Origin: an uncultured Gammaproteobacteria bacterium
GTDB lineage: Bacteria; Pseudomonadota; Gammaproteobacteria; UBA6429; Thiohalophilaceae
DNA length: 64,000 nt
Assembly: GCA_937967995.1 (NCBI GenBank)
Contig: CALBTB010000010.1
Location: forward strand, 62,001 to 126,000
Direction of reading: 5' to 3'
The notes below the pieces were generated by a model. That model was given only the letters and a program-made list of their open reading frames with translations, did no database searches and was not told where the DNA came from. A program made the position numbers and the translations under genes. Shown piece by piece: positions 43,847-51,748 of the stretch. Positions within the stretch are counted from its first letter, which is position 1, and each line of letters starts with the position of its first letter.

Positions 43847-44725
43847 CTATAAGCCCACTCGTTCGTGACACCACTGTTCTATTTCCTGACGGGCCTCGAC
43901 AGGTTTTTCTGTCAGCAGCCAGTGATCTGCATCAATCGTACGAATATCCAGTTGCGATAACTCACCCAGAATACGGCGATTGATGTCGACGTGGCTGGTG
44001 CTGGCGCCTTGCGATAACAGCACCAGAACCGGAACATGAATACGCCGTAATGTTTGCAAAGGGCGGGTCACTTCATATAAGTCCTGCAGATAGTTGGCAT
44101 ACGGAATATAGGCCAGATCAGCAAATGGATTCATGTACAGCTCGGCAATGGTTTTATGCGGATTATTGGCCAGGAATTCGCGTGTCTGGTTATCCAGTGC
44201 ACGCAGATCGCGATATGGGTATTGCCGTTTGTGCAGGCCCAGCCTGTAAAAACCGCGCAAAATGAACGTGGCAACGTTAATCAGTTGCCTGAAACGGGCA
44301 ACCTTTTTAAGCACACCGGTCAGTGCTTCCGGAAATACCGGGTCAATCAGGACCAGGCCGTCCAGGTCCGCCTGTTCAGCGTACTGGCTGGCGTAATCAA
44401 GTGCTATCTGTGCCCCCATGCTGTGTCCAACCAGGATGGCTGATTTGTCGCGTTGTTGAATCAGGCAATGAATGTCATCGATCCAGTCTGCGCGAGTAAA
44501 ACGCCGAAACGTCATGGAGCGGCCATGACCGCGTAAATCCATCGCAAACAACTCCATACTTTCACGCAAGCTGGTGTGCTCGATAAATTCATCCCAGCGG
44601 GTGGCATTACTGGCCAGGCCATGCAGGCAAATCAGCATATGGGGGCTGTTTGGGTTTCCCTGGTGATGACAGGCGAGGCGTGTGTTGTGGTTCGTAAAAT
44701 AAAACCCGGTGTTATTGTCAGTCAT
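43847..44725 (-). CDS. Alpha/beta hydrolase
   Basis: The 292-residue soluble enzyme has the fold's landmarks: ICLHGLASNATRWDEF (oxyanion HG), MDLRGHGRS, nucleophile elbow VGHSMGAQIAL (S102), a late acidic region (VLVLLSQGAS) and DADHWLLTE with the probable catalytic histidine. The substrate is unknown; the cap region (about 130-215) is helical. It may be co-transcribed with the patatin gene downstream. Divergent from the 54-aa gene. Confidence 0.9.
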   Translation of the reverse strand: MTDNNTGFYFTNHNTRLACHHQGNPNSPHMLICLHGLASNATRWDEFIEHTSLRESMELFAMDLRGHGRSMTFRRFTRADWIDDIHCLIQQRDKSAILVGHSMGAQIALDYASQYAEQADLDGLVLIDPVFPEALTGVLKKVARFRQLINVATFILRGFYRLGLHKRQYPYRDLRALDNQTREFLANNPHKTIAELYMNPFADLAYIPYANYLQDLYEVTRPLQTLRRIHVPVLVLLSQGASTSHVDINRRILGELSQLDIRTIDADHWLLTEKPVEARQEIEQWCHERVGL

Positions 44726-44935
44726 TTATAGGTTGCCCACGTTTATGCTTCACAATTGTAAATGTTTGTTAAATACCGGTTAAACGGTAGTAAATCTGGG
44801 GTGTAAGGTAAATCTTACCGGATTTTCAGCATTATCCGACAAGACAGCGCCGCCCGGCTAAATTAGACTACATATCCCGTTTATGAGTCAGCGGCATTAG
44901 CGGGAAAAATGTAATAAACAATGGGGGTAGCTGAG

Positions 44936-45100
44936 ATGAAAGCATCATTATTTCAATATGTATCGCTGACGGTGGCCATGCTGTTGCTGGTCGTTGTGGT
45001 CAGCCTTTTACCGGAGCAGGGTGCGATGAACGGAACGCTGGTTCAACAGACGTCAACCGGTTCAGCCGCAATCAATGCTGTCCCGCTTAAGGACAATTGA
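44936..45100 (+). CDS. Small single-span membrane protein, 54 aa
   Basis: ATG 44936 follows GGGGG in AATGGGGGTAGCTGAG. The 54-residue product has one strong hydrophobic segment (about residues 9-25, LTVAMLLLVVVVSLL) and a polar C-terminal half rich in Ser, Thr and Asn, most likely in the periplasm. The intrinsic terminator at 45127-45153 lies 27 bases after its stop, which supports it as a transcribed unit. Not recognised as a family. Confidence 0.6.
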   Translation: MKASLFQYVSLTVAMLLLVVVVSLLPEQGAMNGTLVQQTSTGSAAINAVPLKDN

Positions 45101-45126
45101 TAAAAAAACCATACTCTCCAATTATT

Positions 45127-45153
45127 ACGCCCGGAACTCCACCGGGCGTTTTT
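45127..45153 (+). terminator. Intrinsic terminator after the 54-aa gene
   Basis: ACGCCCGG (45127-45134) and CCGGGCGT (45142-45149) form a perfect 8-bp stem with a 7-base loop, followed by TTTTG and further T residues. Confidence 0.9.
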
Positions 45154-45193
45154 GTTTCTAATGCCTCAATACCATTAAATCAGGGAGGAGCGC

Positions 45194-45646
45194 ATGATGA
45201 ACAACAACAGCCTGGTACAACAGCTATTTTTGGGCGTGCTATTTTTCAGCGGCACGGCCATCGTCCTTGCCGATACCTGCCAGCCCACCAGTCAGATGGG
45301 GCGAGGTACTCACTACAAACCAATCACAGAACAAAAGCTTGATATCGGCACCGGGTTCAAGGTGCGCGGCCGCATTCTGTCAGCCGAGAATTGTCAGCCC
45401 ATTGCCAACGCGCGGGTTGAACACTGGCAGGCCGGTGAGAATGGCCGTTACCAGGACCGCTTACGTGCCTACCGATTGAGTGGTCCGGACGGGCGTTATG
45501 ACTTTGAAACCGAGTGGCCGGCTGCAGCTGTTCCGCATATTCACTTTATCGTCAAAGCCGAGGGTTACAAACCGTTACAGACACAGTGGGTCGGTGATGA
45601 GCGCACGCCATCCATTCAGTTTGATATGGTGCTGGAAAAGGATTAA
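45194..45646 (+). CDS. Miniature secreted intradiol-dioxygenase-like protein
   Basis: The 150-residue product has a signal peptide (LFLGVLFFSGTAIVLA) and a beta-sandwich resembling the core of intradiol ring-cleavage dioxygenases: VRGRILSAENCQPIANARVEHW, then ENGRYQDRL, SGPDGRYDFET and VPHIHFIVKAEGYKPLQTQW. The HxH pair (H115, H117) aligns with the two iron-binding histidines; a tyrosine (in NGRYQ) may be one of the two tyrosinates, but the loop before HIH is short (WPAAAV) and no second tyrosine is visible. AGGGAGG precedes the start. It is likely a non-classical or non-catalytic member, about half the usual length. Confidence 0.8.
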   Translation: MMNNNSLVQQLFLGVLFFSGTAIVLADTCQPTSQMGRGTHYKPITEQKLDIGTGFKVRGRILSAENCQPIANARVEHWQAGENGRYQDRLRAYRLSGPDGRYDFETEWPAAAVPHIHFIVKAEGYKPLQTQWVGDERTPSIQFDMVLEKD

Positions 45647-45648
45647 CG

Positions 45649-45978
45649 CTATTTCTGGTCGGCGCGGACAATCAGCATGTTTTTAACCTGCCGAACCCCG
45701 CTAACGCTTTGGGCCAGGTCGGCGGCATAACGTTTTTCATAGTCAGAATTGACAAAACCACTGAGCTGCACGGTGCCCTTGTAGGTAAAGACCTTGATAA
45801 AAAAGCCGCCGGTAATGCGATCATTGATGAGGCGGGTTTTTATGCGAGCGGTAATCAGGCTGCTATCAAGAAACTCACCGGCACTTTCACGGTTTGGCGT
45901 GGAGGTGCAGCCCGACAGGATCGGGGCGAGCATCAGGCTGATTGCTAAAACTAATACTGTACGTCTATTCATAGTCAT
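45649..45978 (-). CDS. BON-domain lipoprotein
   Basis: The 109-residue protein has a lipoprotein signal (VLVLAISLMLAPILSGC, lipobox LSGC, Cys at 24) and then one BON domain: DSSLITARIKTRLINDRI, GTVQLSGFVNSDYEKRYA, and GVRQVKNMLIV. It is OsmY/DolP-like and should be anchored in the envelope, where BON domains bind phospholipid. The start lies inside the 3' end of the VOC gene (14-base overlap), so the two are coupled. Three bases separate its stop from the convergent dioxygenase-like gene. Confidence 0.9.
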   Translation of the reverse strand: MTMNRRTVLVLAISLMLAPILSGCTSTPNRESAGEFLDSSLITARIKTRLINDRITGGFFIKVFTYKGTVQLSGFVNSDYEKRYAADLAQSVSGVRQVKNMLIVRADQK

Positions 45979-46411
45979 CTTGCTTGCTAAATAAGTTGTC
46001 GAGATTTTTAAACGATTTTATCTCGATGGCGTTACCGGCCGGGTCGAGAAAAAACATGGTTGCCTGTTCACCGGGTTTACCTGCAAATCTCGTGCAAGGT
46101 TCAATTAAAAATTTTATACCATAAGCCCGTAGTTTTTTAACGAGACGTTCCCATTCCTTGCAATTAATCACAATTCCGAAGTGTGGAATCGGCACATTGT
46201 GACCGTCGACCGGATTATGCGCAACTGGTTGATTTGACTCACTTAAGTGGGCCACGATCTGGTGGCCGTAAAAATCAAAGTCGATCCAGCGAGTCGAGGA
46301 GCGTCCCTCGGTACAGCCCAGTGCATTGACATAAAACTCCCGCGCGGCTTCCAGGTCATTGACCGGAAAGGCAAAATGAAAAGGCGGCCGGCGTGTTGTG
46401 TAATCAGGCAA
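45965..46411 (-). CDS. VOC-superfamily (glyoxalase-like) protein
   Basis: The 148-residue protein has paired beta-alpha-beta-beta-beta modules: FHFAFPVNDLEAAREFYVNALG (with the metal-site histidine), then VPIPHFGIVINCKEWERLV and ATMFFLDPAGNAIEIKSFK with the closing glutamate. These are typical of metal-dependent VOC enzymes such as dioxygenases and glyoxalase-like proteins; the substrate is unknown. The start is TTG 46411. It is translationally overlapped with the BON lipoprotein, an unusual partner. Confidence 0.88.
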   Translation of the reverse strand: MPDYTTRRPPFHFAFPVNDLEAAREFYVNALGCTEGRSSTRWIDFDFYGHQIVAHLSESNQPVAHNPVDGHNVPIPHFGIVINCKEWERLVKKLRAYGIKFLIEPCTRFAGKPGEQATMFFLDPAGNAIEIKSFKNLDNLFSKQDDYE

Positions 46412-46468
46412 AGTTATTCCAGCGTTTTTGGTTGAGCGGTTAATCGTTGCCGCCTGACCCGTTAATCA

Positions 46469-47026
46469 TTATCGGTCTGTGTGGCTAAATTTTTTTCGAA
46501 TCAGGCGAGTGATGGAGAAAAATGCCAACACCATCACAGTCGGCAGAATGATCCAGACCCACTCGCTGATCAGCACACGCATTCCGCCCCAGCGAATAAA
46601 ATCCGCTAGCCCAATGGGCGAGACCTGGATCGGGCGAAACGGCAAAAAATACCGCGTATCGTCAAACGGGGCAAAAAAGGCAATACCCAGACCACCGTTC
46701 GTCATGGCATCAAACAGGCCGTGCGAGGCGGTCACCAGGAAGTAAAACACCAGCAGGTGCAATCGCAGGGGGCGGAATTCTGGCTGACGAAATGCAATTG
46801 CGACTACACAGATGCTTACCAGCAGGGCAAACACGAGGGAATGGCTGAAACCCCGATGCCCCAGTGGGTCTCCGTAAGCGATGCCGATGGAAAACCCAAT
46901 CACGTCCAGGTCCGGCAGCATGGTACAGGCCACGGCCAGCAGCCAGAAGCGCTTTGGCATATTAGCGAGCTGAAATATACGTCCTAGCAACAGGGCAAAT
47001 ACGCTATGGGTAATGATGGTGGGCAC
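46469..47026 (-). CDS. YdjM/DUF457-family membrane protein
   Basis: The 185-residue protein starts at GTG 47026 with PTIITHSVFALLLGRIFQL and contains TMLPDLDVIGF, GHRGFSHSLVFAL and ASHGLFDAMTNGG, the three metal-ligand-like motifs of the DUF457 family, spread over several membrane helices. It is a paralogue of the 337-residue protein at 21723-22736 but has no C-terminal domain. Activity is presumed only from family membership. Confidence 0.85.
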   Translation of the reverse strand: MPTIITHSVFALLLGRIFQLANMPKRFWLLAVACTMLPDLDVIGFSIGIAYGDPLGHRGFSHSLVFALLVSICVVAIAFRQPEFRPLRLHLLVFYFLVTASHGLFDAMTNGGLGIAFFAPFDDTRYFLPFRPIQVSPIGLADFIRWGGMRVLISEWVWIILPTVMVLAFFSITRLIRKKFSHTDR

Positions 47027-47132
47027 GACGTCTAATCCATAATTATATTAATGGGATTTTCTAAAGCTCCCCTGTTTCAGGTCGATCTAGAGTAATGACT
47101 CCCTCAACTTAGCAAGGTCTCAATTTTTCCTC

Positions 47133-47990
47133 ATGTTAGCTGCTGCGCAAGCCCTGGTCGATGACATCGGCGATCTCGTATCGCTGCCCGAACTTGTGTT
47201 ACGTATTAATGAGAAGGTCAATAGTGATAACTCCAGTGCGGCCGAAATCGGTGAATTAATCAGCCAGGATCCTGCGCTCACCACCCGGTTGCTGCGTGTG
47301 GCCAATAGCCCGATGTACGCCAAATCGGGAAAAATCGAATCGGTACAACGCGCCGTCACGATTCTGGGGATTCGACAGATTCGGGATTTGATCCTGTCTG
47401 CCAGTGCGGCCAAGGTGTTTACCGGCATTCCGAACGACATTATTTCGGTGCAGGATTTCTGGCACCATAGCCTGTATTGCGCGTTACTGGCCCGTTCTCT
47501 GGCGAGTCATTCGCGAGGTGTGAACCCGGAAACGGTGTTTACCGCCGGTATGTTGCACGACATTGGTCAACTGGTGATTTTCAACCGATTACCCGAGCAG
47601 GCCCATGCCGTTATTTTGCGCACTGTGCAGGGTGAGGCAAACCTGGACATGGTGCAGGCGGAAAACGAGATTCTGGGTTACGACCATTGCGAAGTCGGGG
47701 CCAGTCTGGCTCATCAATGGCACCTGCCGGAGATTCTGGTCGAGTGTATTGCCTGCCATCATGACCTGTCCCGCGTGCGGCTGTTTCCGGCCGCGGTCGC
47801 ACATATTCACATTGCCAATGCCATCGCTTCCCTGCCGTACAGTGATATTCCTGATAGTGAGGATTTACATCGTGTCAGTTCAGCCGCCTGGGTCATGGCG
47901 GGCCTGTCAGCCGATGATCTGGGGGAGGCCATCAAAGAAGCGCAGGACTGTTACGCGCAGACCCGTGACGCCCTGTTCGGCCAGGCTTAG
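47133..47990 (+). CDS. HDOD-domain protein
   Basis: The 285-residue cytoplasmic protein is a single HDOD domain: SLPELVLRINEKVNSDNSSA, ISQDPALTTRLLRVANSP, RAVTILGIRQIRDLILSAS and the remnant HD-like GMLHDIGQLV. HDOD proteins are signalling adaptors, usually linked to c-di-GMP or other regulatory inputs. A C-terminal helical region (residues 210-285) follows. The end overlaps aroG by four bases. AAGG is found 14 or so bases upstream of the ATG, too far to be optimal. Confidence 0.92.
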   Translation: MLAAAQALVDDIGDLVSLPELVLRINEKVNSDNSSAAEIGELISQDPALTTRLLRVANSPMYAKSGKIESVQRAVTILGIRQIRDLILSASAAKVFTGIPNDIISVQDFWHHSLYCALLARSLASHSRGVNPETVFTAGMLHDIGQLVIFNRLPEQAHAVILRTVQGEANLDMVQAENEILGYDHCEVGASLAHQWHLPEILVECIACHHDLSRVRLFPAAVAHIHIANAIASLPYSDIPDSEDLHRVSSAAWVMAGLSADDLGEAIKEAQDCYAQTRDALFGQA

Positions 47991-49051
47991 TCGTTGTATT
48001 GCTGGCGGCGCTGGCGAACAGCACCAGCCAGTGTTTCAAGCAACGGGACACTGTCTTCCCAGCTTATACAGGCATCCGTAATGCTCTGGCCATAGGCCAG
48101 ACTGGCGCCGGGCCGATTATCCTGCCGGCCCTCAATCAGGTGGCTCTCGATCATGGCGCCCATGATGCGCTTGTCCCCGGCCGCGATCTGGCCTGCCACG
48201 TCCTCACCGACCTGAACCTGACGACGGTGGTCCTTGTTGCTGTTGGCATGGGAAAAATCGATCATCATACGTACCGGCAGTCCCGCCTTGGATAGCTCGG
48301 CCGCGGCGGCATCGACGGAAGCGGCATCGTAATTCGGCTTCTTGCCACCGCGCAGAATGATGTGGCAGTCATCGTTGCCGGCGGTAGAGAAAATCGCTGA
48401 CTGACCGGCCTTGGTCAGGGACAGAAAATGGTGTGGGCGATTGGCCGCACGAATCGCGTCGACTGCGATTTTCAGGGTGCCATCGGTGCCGTTCTTGAAG
48501 CCGACCGGGCAGGACAGGCCGGACGCCAGTTCGCGATGTACCTGGCTCTCGGTCGTGCGGGCACCAATAGCGCCCCAGCTAATCAGGTCTGCGACATACT
48601 GCGGGGTAATCAGGTCCAGGTATTCAGTGGCTGCTGGCACACCCAGGTTATTGATATCCAAGAGTATTTTACGCGCCACACGCAGGCCGCGATTGATGTG
48701 ATAACTGTCGTCCAGGTCCGGGTCGTTAATCAGCCCTTTCCAGCCAACCGTGGTACGCGGCTTTTCAAAATAGACGCGCATAACGATCAGCAAGTCGTTT
48801 TTGAGTTCATCACGCAGGGCCTTGAGCCGCGTTGCGTATTCCAGCGCCGCGTCCGGGTCATGAATCGAACAGGGGCCGATAATGACCAGCAGGCGATCAT
48901 CGCCACCGTGCAGAATCTGGTGAATGGCGTTTCGGGTGTTGAAAATCGTGTTGGTGGCCTGCTCGGTGATAGGAAACTCGGCATGCACTTCTTCCGGGCT
49001 GCTGACCTGCTTGATGTCCAGAATGCGCAGATCGTCGGTCTGGTACTTCAT
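47987..49051 (-). CDS. aroG: Class I DAHP synthase, AroG type
   Basis: This enzyme condenses phosphoenolpyruvate and erythrose-4-phosphate, the first step of aromatic amino acid synthesis. I place the start at ATG 49051 because the product then starts MKYQTDDLRIL, aligning with E. coli AroG (MNYQNDDLRI), and gives 354 residues against 350; an ATG at 49084 would add eleven. Signature blocks are VIIGPCSIHDP, RVYFEKPRTTVGWKGLINDP, GAIGARTTESQVHRELASG and PVGFKNGTDG; C-terminal VMIDFSHANS-type and MIESHLIEG are also present. The N-terminal region is the one that carries feedback sites in AroG. Convergent with the HDOD gene. Confidence 0.95.
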   Translation of the reverse strand: MKYQTDDLRILDIKQVSSPEEVHAEFPITEQATNTIFNTRNAIHQILHGGDDRLLVIIGPCSIHDPDAALEYATRLKALRDELKNDLLIVMRVYFEKPRTTVGWKGLINDPDLDDSYHINRGLRVARKILLDINNLGVPAATEYLDLITPQYVADLISWGAIGARTTESQVHRELASGLSCPVGFKNGTDGTLKIAVDAIRAANRPHHFLSLTKAGQSAIFSTAGNDDCHIILRGGKKPNYDAASVDAAAAELSKAGLPVRMMIDFSHANSNKDHRRQVQVGEDVAGQIAAGDKRIMGAMIESHLIEGRQDNRPGASLAYGQSITDACISWEDSVPLLETLAGAVRQRRQQYND

Positions 49052-49163
49052 TTTCACGACCTTGTCTGAATGTTGTTCGCCCATTTTCCTGCTATCACAC
49101 TATCACCATTTACGGGGTCGGCTATTCTACTGTAGAAGGATGGACAATTAGAAGCCAAAAAGC

Positions 49164-49592
49164 ATGCAAGAGACAATCCGCTCACAGTTGCGACGTCACA
49201 GTGTGGCCATCATCAGCCTGGTGGTGGCGCTGGTCAGCCTGAGTTACAACACCTGGCGCAATGAAGTCACCGAGCATAATCGCAATATTCGCTTTGCCGG
49301 TTTTGAGCTGATTCTCAAGCTGGGTGAATTACAGCAGACGGTGTTTTACCGCCATTACGATCGCGACCCGGAGCGCGGTAATCCACGTACCGGCTGGACG
49401 GCGGTGCTGGTGATGGGGGATCTGGCCAAACTGATGCCGGAACCGGTCCCGCACAAAGTGCAGGTCTTACACAAAGCCTGGCAGGAACACTGGTCAACTC
49501 TGGGCAAGGATGAAGCCGGTGCGCAACAGATTAACCAGGCAATCGATGATGTACGTAAAGCCGTGCAGGTCGCACTGGCCGATCTCGACTGA
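49164..49592 (+). CDS. Hypothetical membrane-anchored protein, 142 aa
   Basis: The 142-residue protein has one N-terminal membrane helix (VAIISLVVALVSLSYNTW, about 13-30) and then a helical soluble domain (NRNIRFAGFELILKLGELQQ, KVQVLHKAWQEHWSTLGKDE, QAIDDVRKAVQVALADLD). It looks like an inner-membrane anchor with a four-helix-like tail. No family recognised. Three 14-base tandem repeats begin at its stop codon. Confidence 0.78.
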   Translation: MQETIRSQLRRHSVAIISLVVALVSLSYNTWRNEVTEHNRNIRFAGFELILKLGELQQTVFYRHYDRDPERGNPRTGWTAVLVMGDLAKLMPEPVPHKVQVLHKAWQEHWSTLGKDEAGAQQINQAIDDVRKAVQVALADLD

Positions 49593-49632
49593 ACTGGCTG
49601 GATTGAATTGACTGGACTGAATTAACTGGACT
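49591..49632. repeat. Three imperfect 14-bp tandem repeats
   Basis: GAACTGGCTGGATT (49591-49604), GAATTGACTGGACT (49605-49618) and GAATTAACTGGACT (49619-49632) lie in tandem in the gap between two convergent genes. The first copy overlaps the stop codon of the 142-aa gene. The repeat looks like slippage DNA; no function can be assigned. Confidence 0.75.
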
Positions 49633-49635
49633 GGC

Positions 49636-50874
49636 TCAGTGAGCGATGTCCGACCATTTGATACGTGACTTGACCATTTCACCATCGACCAGTTGTTTGA
49701 GAAACACCTCAAACGTAGGGGACTGTTGTTGCCGATATACGTCCCGCACGTAATTAAGAATACTTTTATACAGCTTCATCACCCGCACCAGGCTCAACCG
49801 CTTGATCGCCGATTCGGTTTCCGGATCGTTTGACGCCGCCAGGCAATAAAACAGGTACATCACTTTGCGCGTGATATCACTGAGTTCACCGTAACGATCT
49901 TTCTGCGGCGTGAATTTCGGAGCAATTATTCGCAGCAATTGTGCCAGCGCATCTGCACTCATGTTTAGACGATGTTCATCGCTCAATAATATCGGTGTGA
50001 CGAAGTCCAGCAGCGGCAGGATTTTTTCCTTTGAGCGGCCGGTGTAATCGGACAGCACCATGTCGTATTTGGCAGGGGCGAGTAAAAAGGCGGTCGCAAG
50101 CCATAATATATAACGCGATGGTTCCGCCGCATTCCATTCCTCCAGCGCCGTCTCACTGATACGCAGTAATTGCGTGTGATCCGTTGTTCGTATGGCGGCA
50201 TGTAAAACATCACGCAAGGTGGATTTGCGGCAGGTTTTCCAGGTTTCCAGAATCGGTAACAGTACCTGTGCACTGATTTTGTCGTTTTGCCTGTCGCGAA
50301 TAAGATGTTGCAGCCCCGGCAGGTGATCCGTATTGCGCTGCGCCAGCTGTTGCCAGAATGCCCGTAGTGCTTCAGCGGTCTGGGTCTGGCGGTGTTCGAT
50401 GGCGGCACTCAACCATTGATCCTGCATTTCTGTTTTATAAGCGTAATGAAAACAGATCGCGGCAATGATCGTGCTATCGGGTAACTGTGGCGTCTGAAAA
50501 CGCGATTCGTCGCTGAACAGGTCCAGCGCAGCGAGCAGGACATAACCAATCGGATAGGGTTTGTCATCCAGCATGGAATCGGCGATCAGTTCAGGTTCGG
50601 GAAACTGACCGTCGAGCAAAATCGTTTTAAAGCCTTCGTGAATGCCCCCGGCAAGATCAGGACTGGCCAGAATCTGAATGCGTTGCTGCGGTGGAATCGT
50701 ATTGTCGAGATCCAGGAACATTCCCAGGTAGCCCTTGGCAAAGCGCTCCAGCGCATCGATATCTTTGCCCTGTGAAATGTCCTTCAGTTTGGGCAGCAGG
50801 TTGCGATCGTTTTCGATGCGGGTGTGTTCGTGTTCGCGGTAGTCGTGTTGATAGCGTTCTTCAATCGTTTGCAT
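49636..50874 (-). CDS. Hypothetical helical protein, 412 aa
   Basis: The soluble 412-residue protein is almost wholly predicted alpha-helical, without signal peptide or membrane span. Its N-terminus is very charged (EERYQHDYREHEHTRIENDR), and the rest looks like helical repeats (for example ALERFAKGYLGMFLDLDNTI, EALRAFWQQLAQRNTDHL, ALAQLLRIIAPKFTPQKDRY). I recognise no motif or domain; HEAT/ARM-type scaffold is a guess. It stands between a membrane protein and an ArsR regulator and shares no obvious pathway with them. Confidence 0.75.
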   Translation of the reverse strand: MQTIEERYQHDYREHEHTRIENDRNLLPKLKDISQGKDIDALERFAKGYLGMFLDLDNTIPPQQRIQILASPDLAGGIHEGFKTILLDGQFPEPELIADSMLDDKPYPIGYVLLAALDLFSDESRFQTPQLPDSTIIAAICFHYAYKTEMQDQWLSAAIEHRQTQTAEALRAFWQQLAQRNTDHLPGLQHLIRDRQNDKISAQVLLPILETWKTCRKSTLRDVLHAAIRTTDHTQLLRISETALEEWNAAEPSRYILWLATAFLLAPAKYDMVLSDYTGRSKEKILPLLDFVTPILLSDEHRLNMSADALAQLLRIIAPKFTPQKDRYGELSDITRKVMYLFYCLAASNDPETESAIKRLSLVRVMKLYKSILNYVRDVYRQQQSPTFEVFLKQLVDGEMVKSRIKWSDIAH

Positions 50875-50902
50875 GGCGCGGCATCATAACACAGCAGGCC
50901 TG

Positions 50903-51232
50903 CTATTTTTGGCTGTCCAGATAATCGGCCAGTGCATCAAGCTGCCGTCCCCAGAATTTTTTATAGTGATTGATCCATTGCTGGGCTTCTTTCAGTGGGC
51001 CGGCATTCAGCGAGACATGATGTTCACGGCCCTTACGCTCACGTCGAACAAGATTGGCTTTTTCAAGAAAGCGCAGGTGCTTGGAGGTGGCGGCCAGTGA
51101 AATATCAAACGGTTCAGCCAGTTCGGTGACCGTCGCACTGCCACGGGTCAGGCGTTGCAGAATGGCGCGCCGGGTCGGATCGGCCAGCGCCATGAAGGTG
51201 GCATCCAGCGGTTCGTTATAATACTTAACCAT
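50903..51232 (-). CDS. ArsR-family winged-helix regulator
   Basis: The 109-residue protein begins MVKYYNEPLDATFMALADPTRRAIL and has a helix-turn-helix ATVTELAEPFDISLAATSKHLRFLEKANLV with wing REGREHHVSL-like RRERKGREHHVSLNA. This is the ArsR subtype associated with SRPBCC/stress genes rather than the metal-binding one; no metal-site cysteines are seen. A 6-bp inverted repeat (51224-51241) covers the start codon and no ribosome-binding site is close, so the mRNA may be leaderless. It is divergent from a cytochrome c gene. Confidence 0.93.
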   Translation of the reverse strand: MVKYYNEPLDATFMALADPTRRAILQRLTRGSATVTELAEPFDISLAATSKHLRFLEKANLVRRERKGREHHVSLNAGPLKEAQQWINHYKKFWGRQLDALADYLDSQK

Positions 51233-51241
51233 AAAGTTAAG
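51224..51241. promoter_or_regulatory. Inverted repeat over the ArsR start codon
   Basis: CTTAAC (51224-51229) and GTTAAG (51236-51241) flank the ATG of the ArsR gene (51232-51230 on the minus strand) with a 6-base centre. It is a candidate autoregulatory site. Confidence 0.4.
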
Positions 51242-51335
51242 TTAATACCTGGCCGTCCCTACGTCAAGTGATTCAGATACGGTTCAGCCGGATTGCCAGA
51301 CAATCAGCCTGACAAAACCTGAAGGAGTGAGTCGT

Positions 51336-51635
51336 ATGCAGAAGTATCTGGTTTTACTGATGTTAGGTCTTTCCACCAGTGCCGTTCAGGCGGCGGATAT
51401 CAATCAGGGCAAACAACTGGCCGATACGCGTTGCGCTGCCTGTCATGGCAAGATGGGTGTCAGTGCCAATCCGTTATATCCCAACCTTGCTGCACAAAAG
51501 GCACCTTATCTCGTCAAACAGATGAAGGAGTTTGAATCCGGCAAACGTGTCGACCCGGTTATGAACGCGATGGTCAAAGGCATGAGCAGTGCTGATTTTG
51601 AAAACATCGCCGCGTTTTATGCCAGCCTGAAATAA
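51336..51635 (+). CDS. Periplasmic class I cytochrome c, monoheme
   Basis: From ATG 51336 (AAGGAG upstream) it has 99 residues with the signal peptide KYLVLLMLGLSTSAVQAA. Mature protein starts near ADINQGKQLAD, and the heme site is CAACH (C33, C36, H37). The axial methionine is probably in the PVMNAMVKGMSSADF segment near residues 77-84. The size and sequence match cytochrome c-553/c5-like electron carriers. The next gene is a hydrolase about 110 bases downstream, so it may be transcribed alone. Confidence 0.93.
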   Translation: MQKYLVLLMLGLSTSAVQAADINQGKQLADTRCAACHGKMGVSANPLYPNLAAQKAPYLVKQMKEFESGKRVDPVMNAMVKGMSSADFENIAAFYASLK

Positions 51636-51748
51636 TCTACATTGCCCGTCAGATGGGTGTGATAGTCTTGGCGCATGGAGCGAATTGAGCCGGGTATAGA
51701 CAAGCATTCTGATTACAACAATGTTGTGCCGGTGGCGGTCGATATTGC

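Noticed and set aside
48428..49069. 213-codon antisense open frame across aroG
   Set aside because: The minus-strand DAHP synthase is unambiguous; the antisense translation shows no family features.
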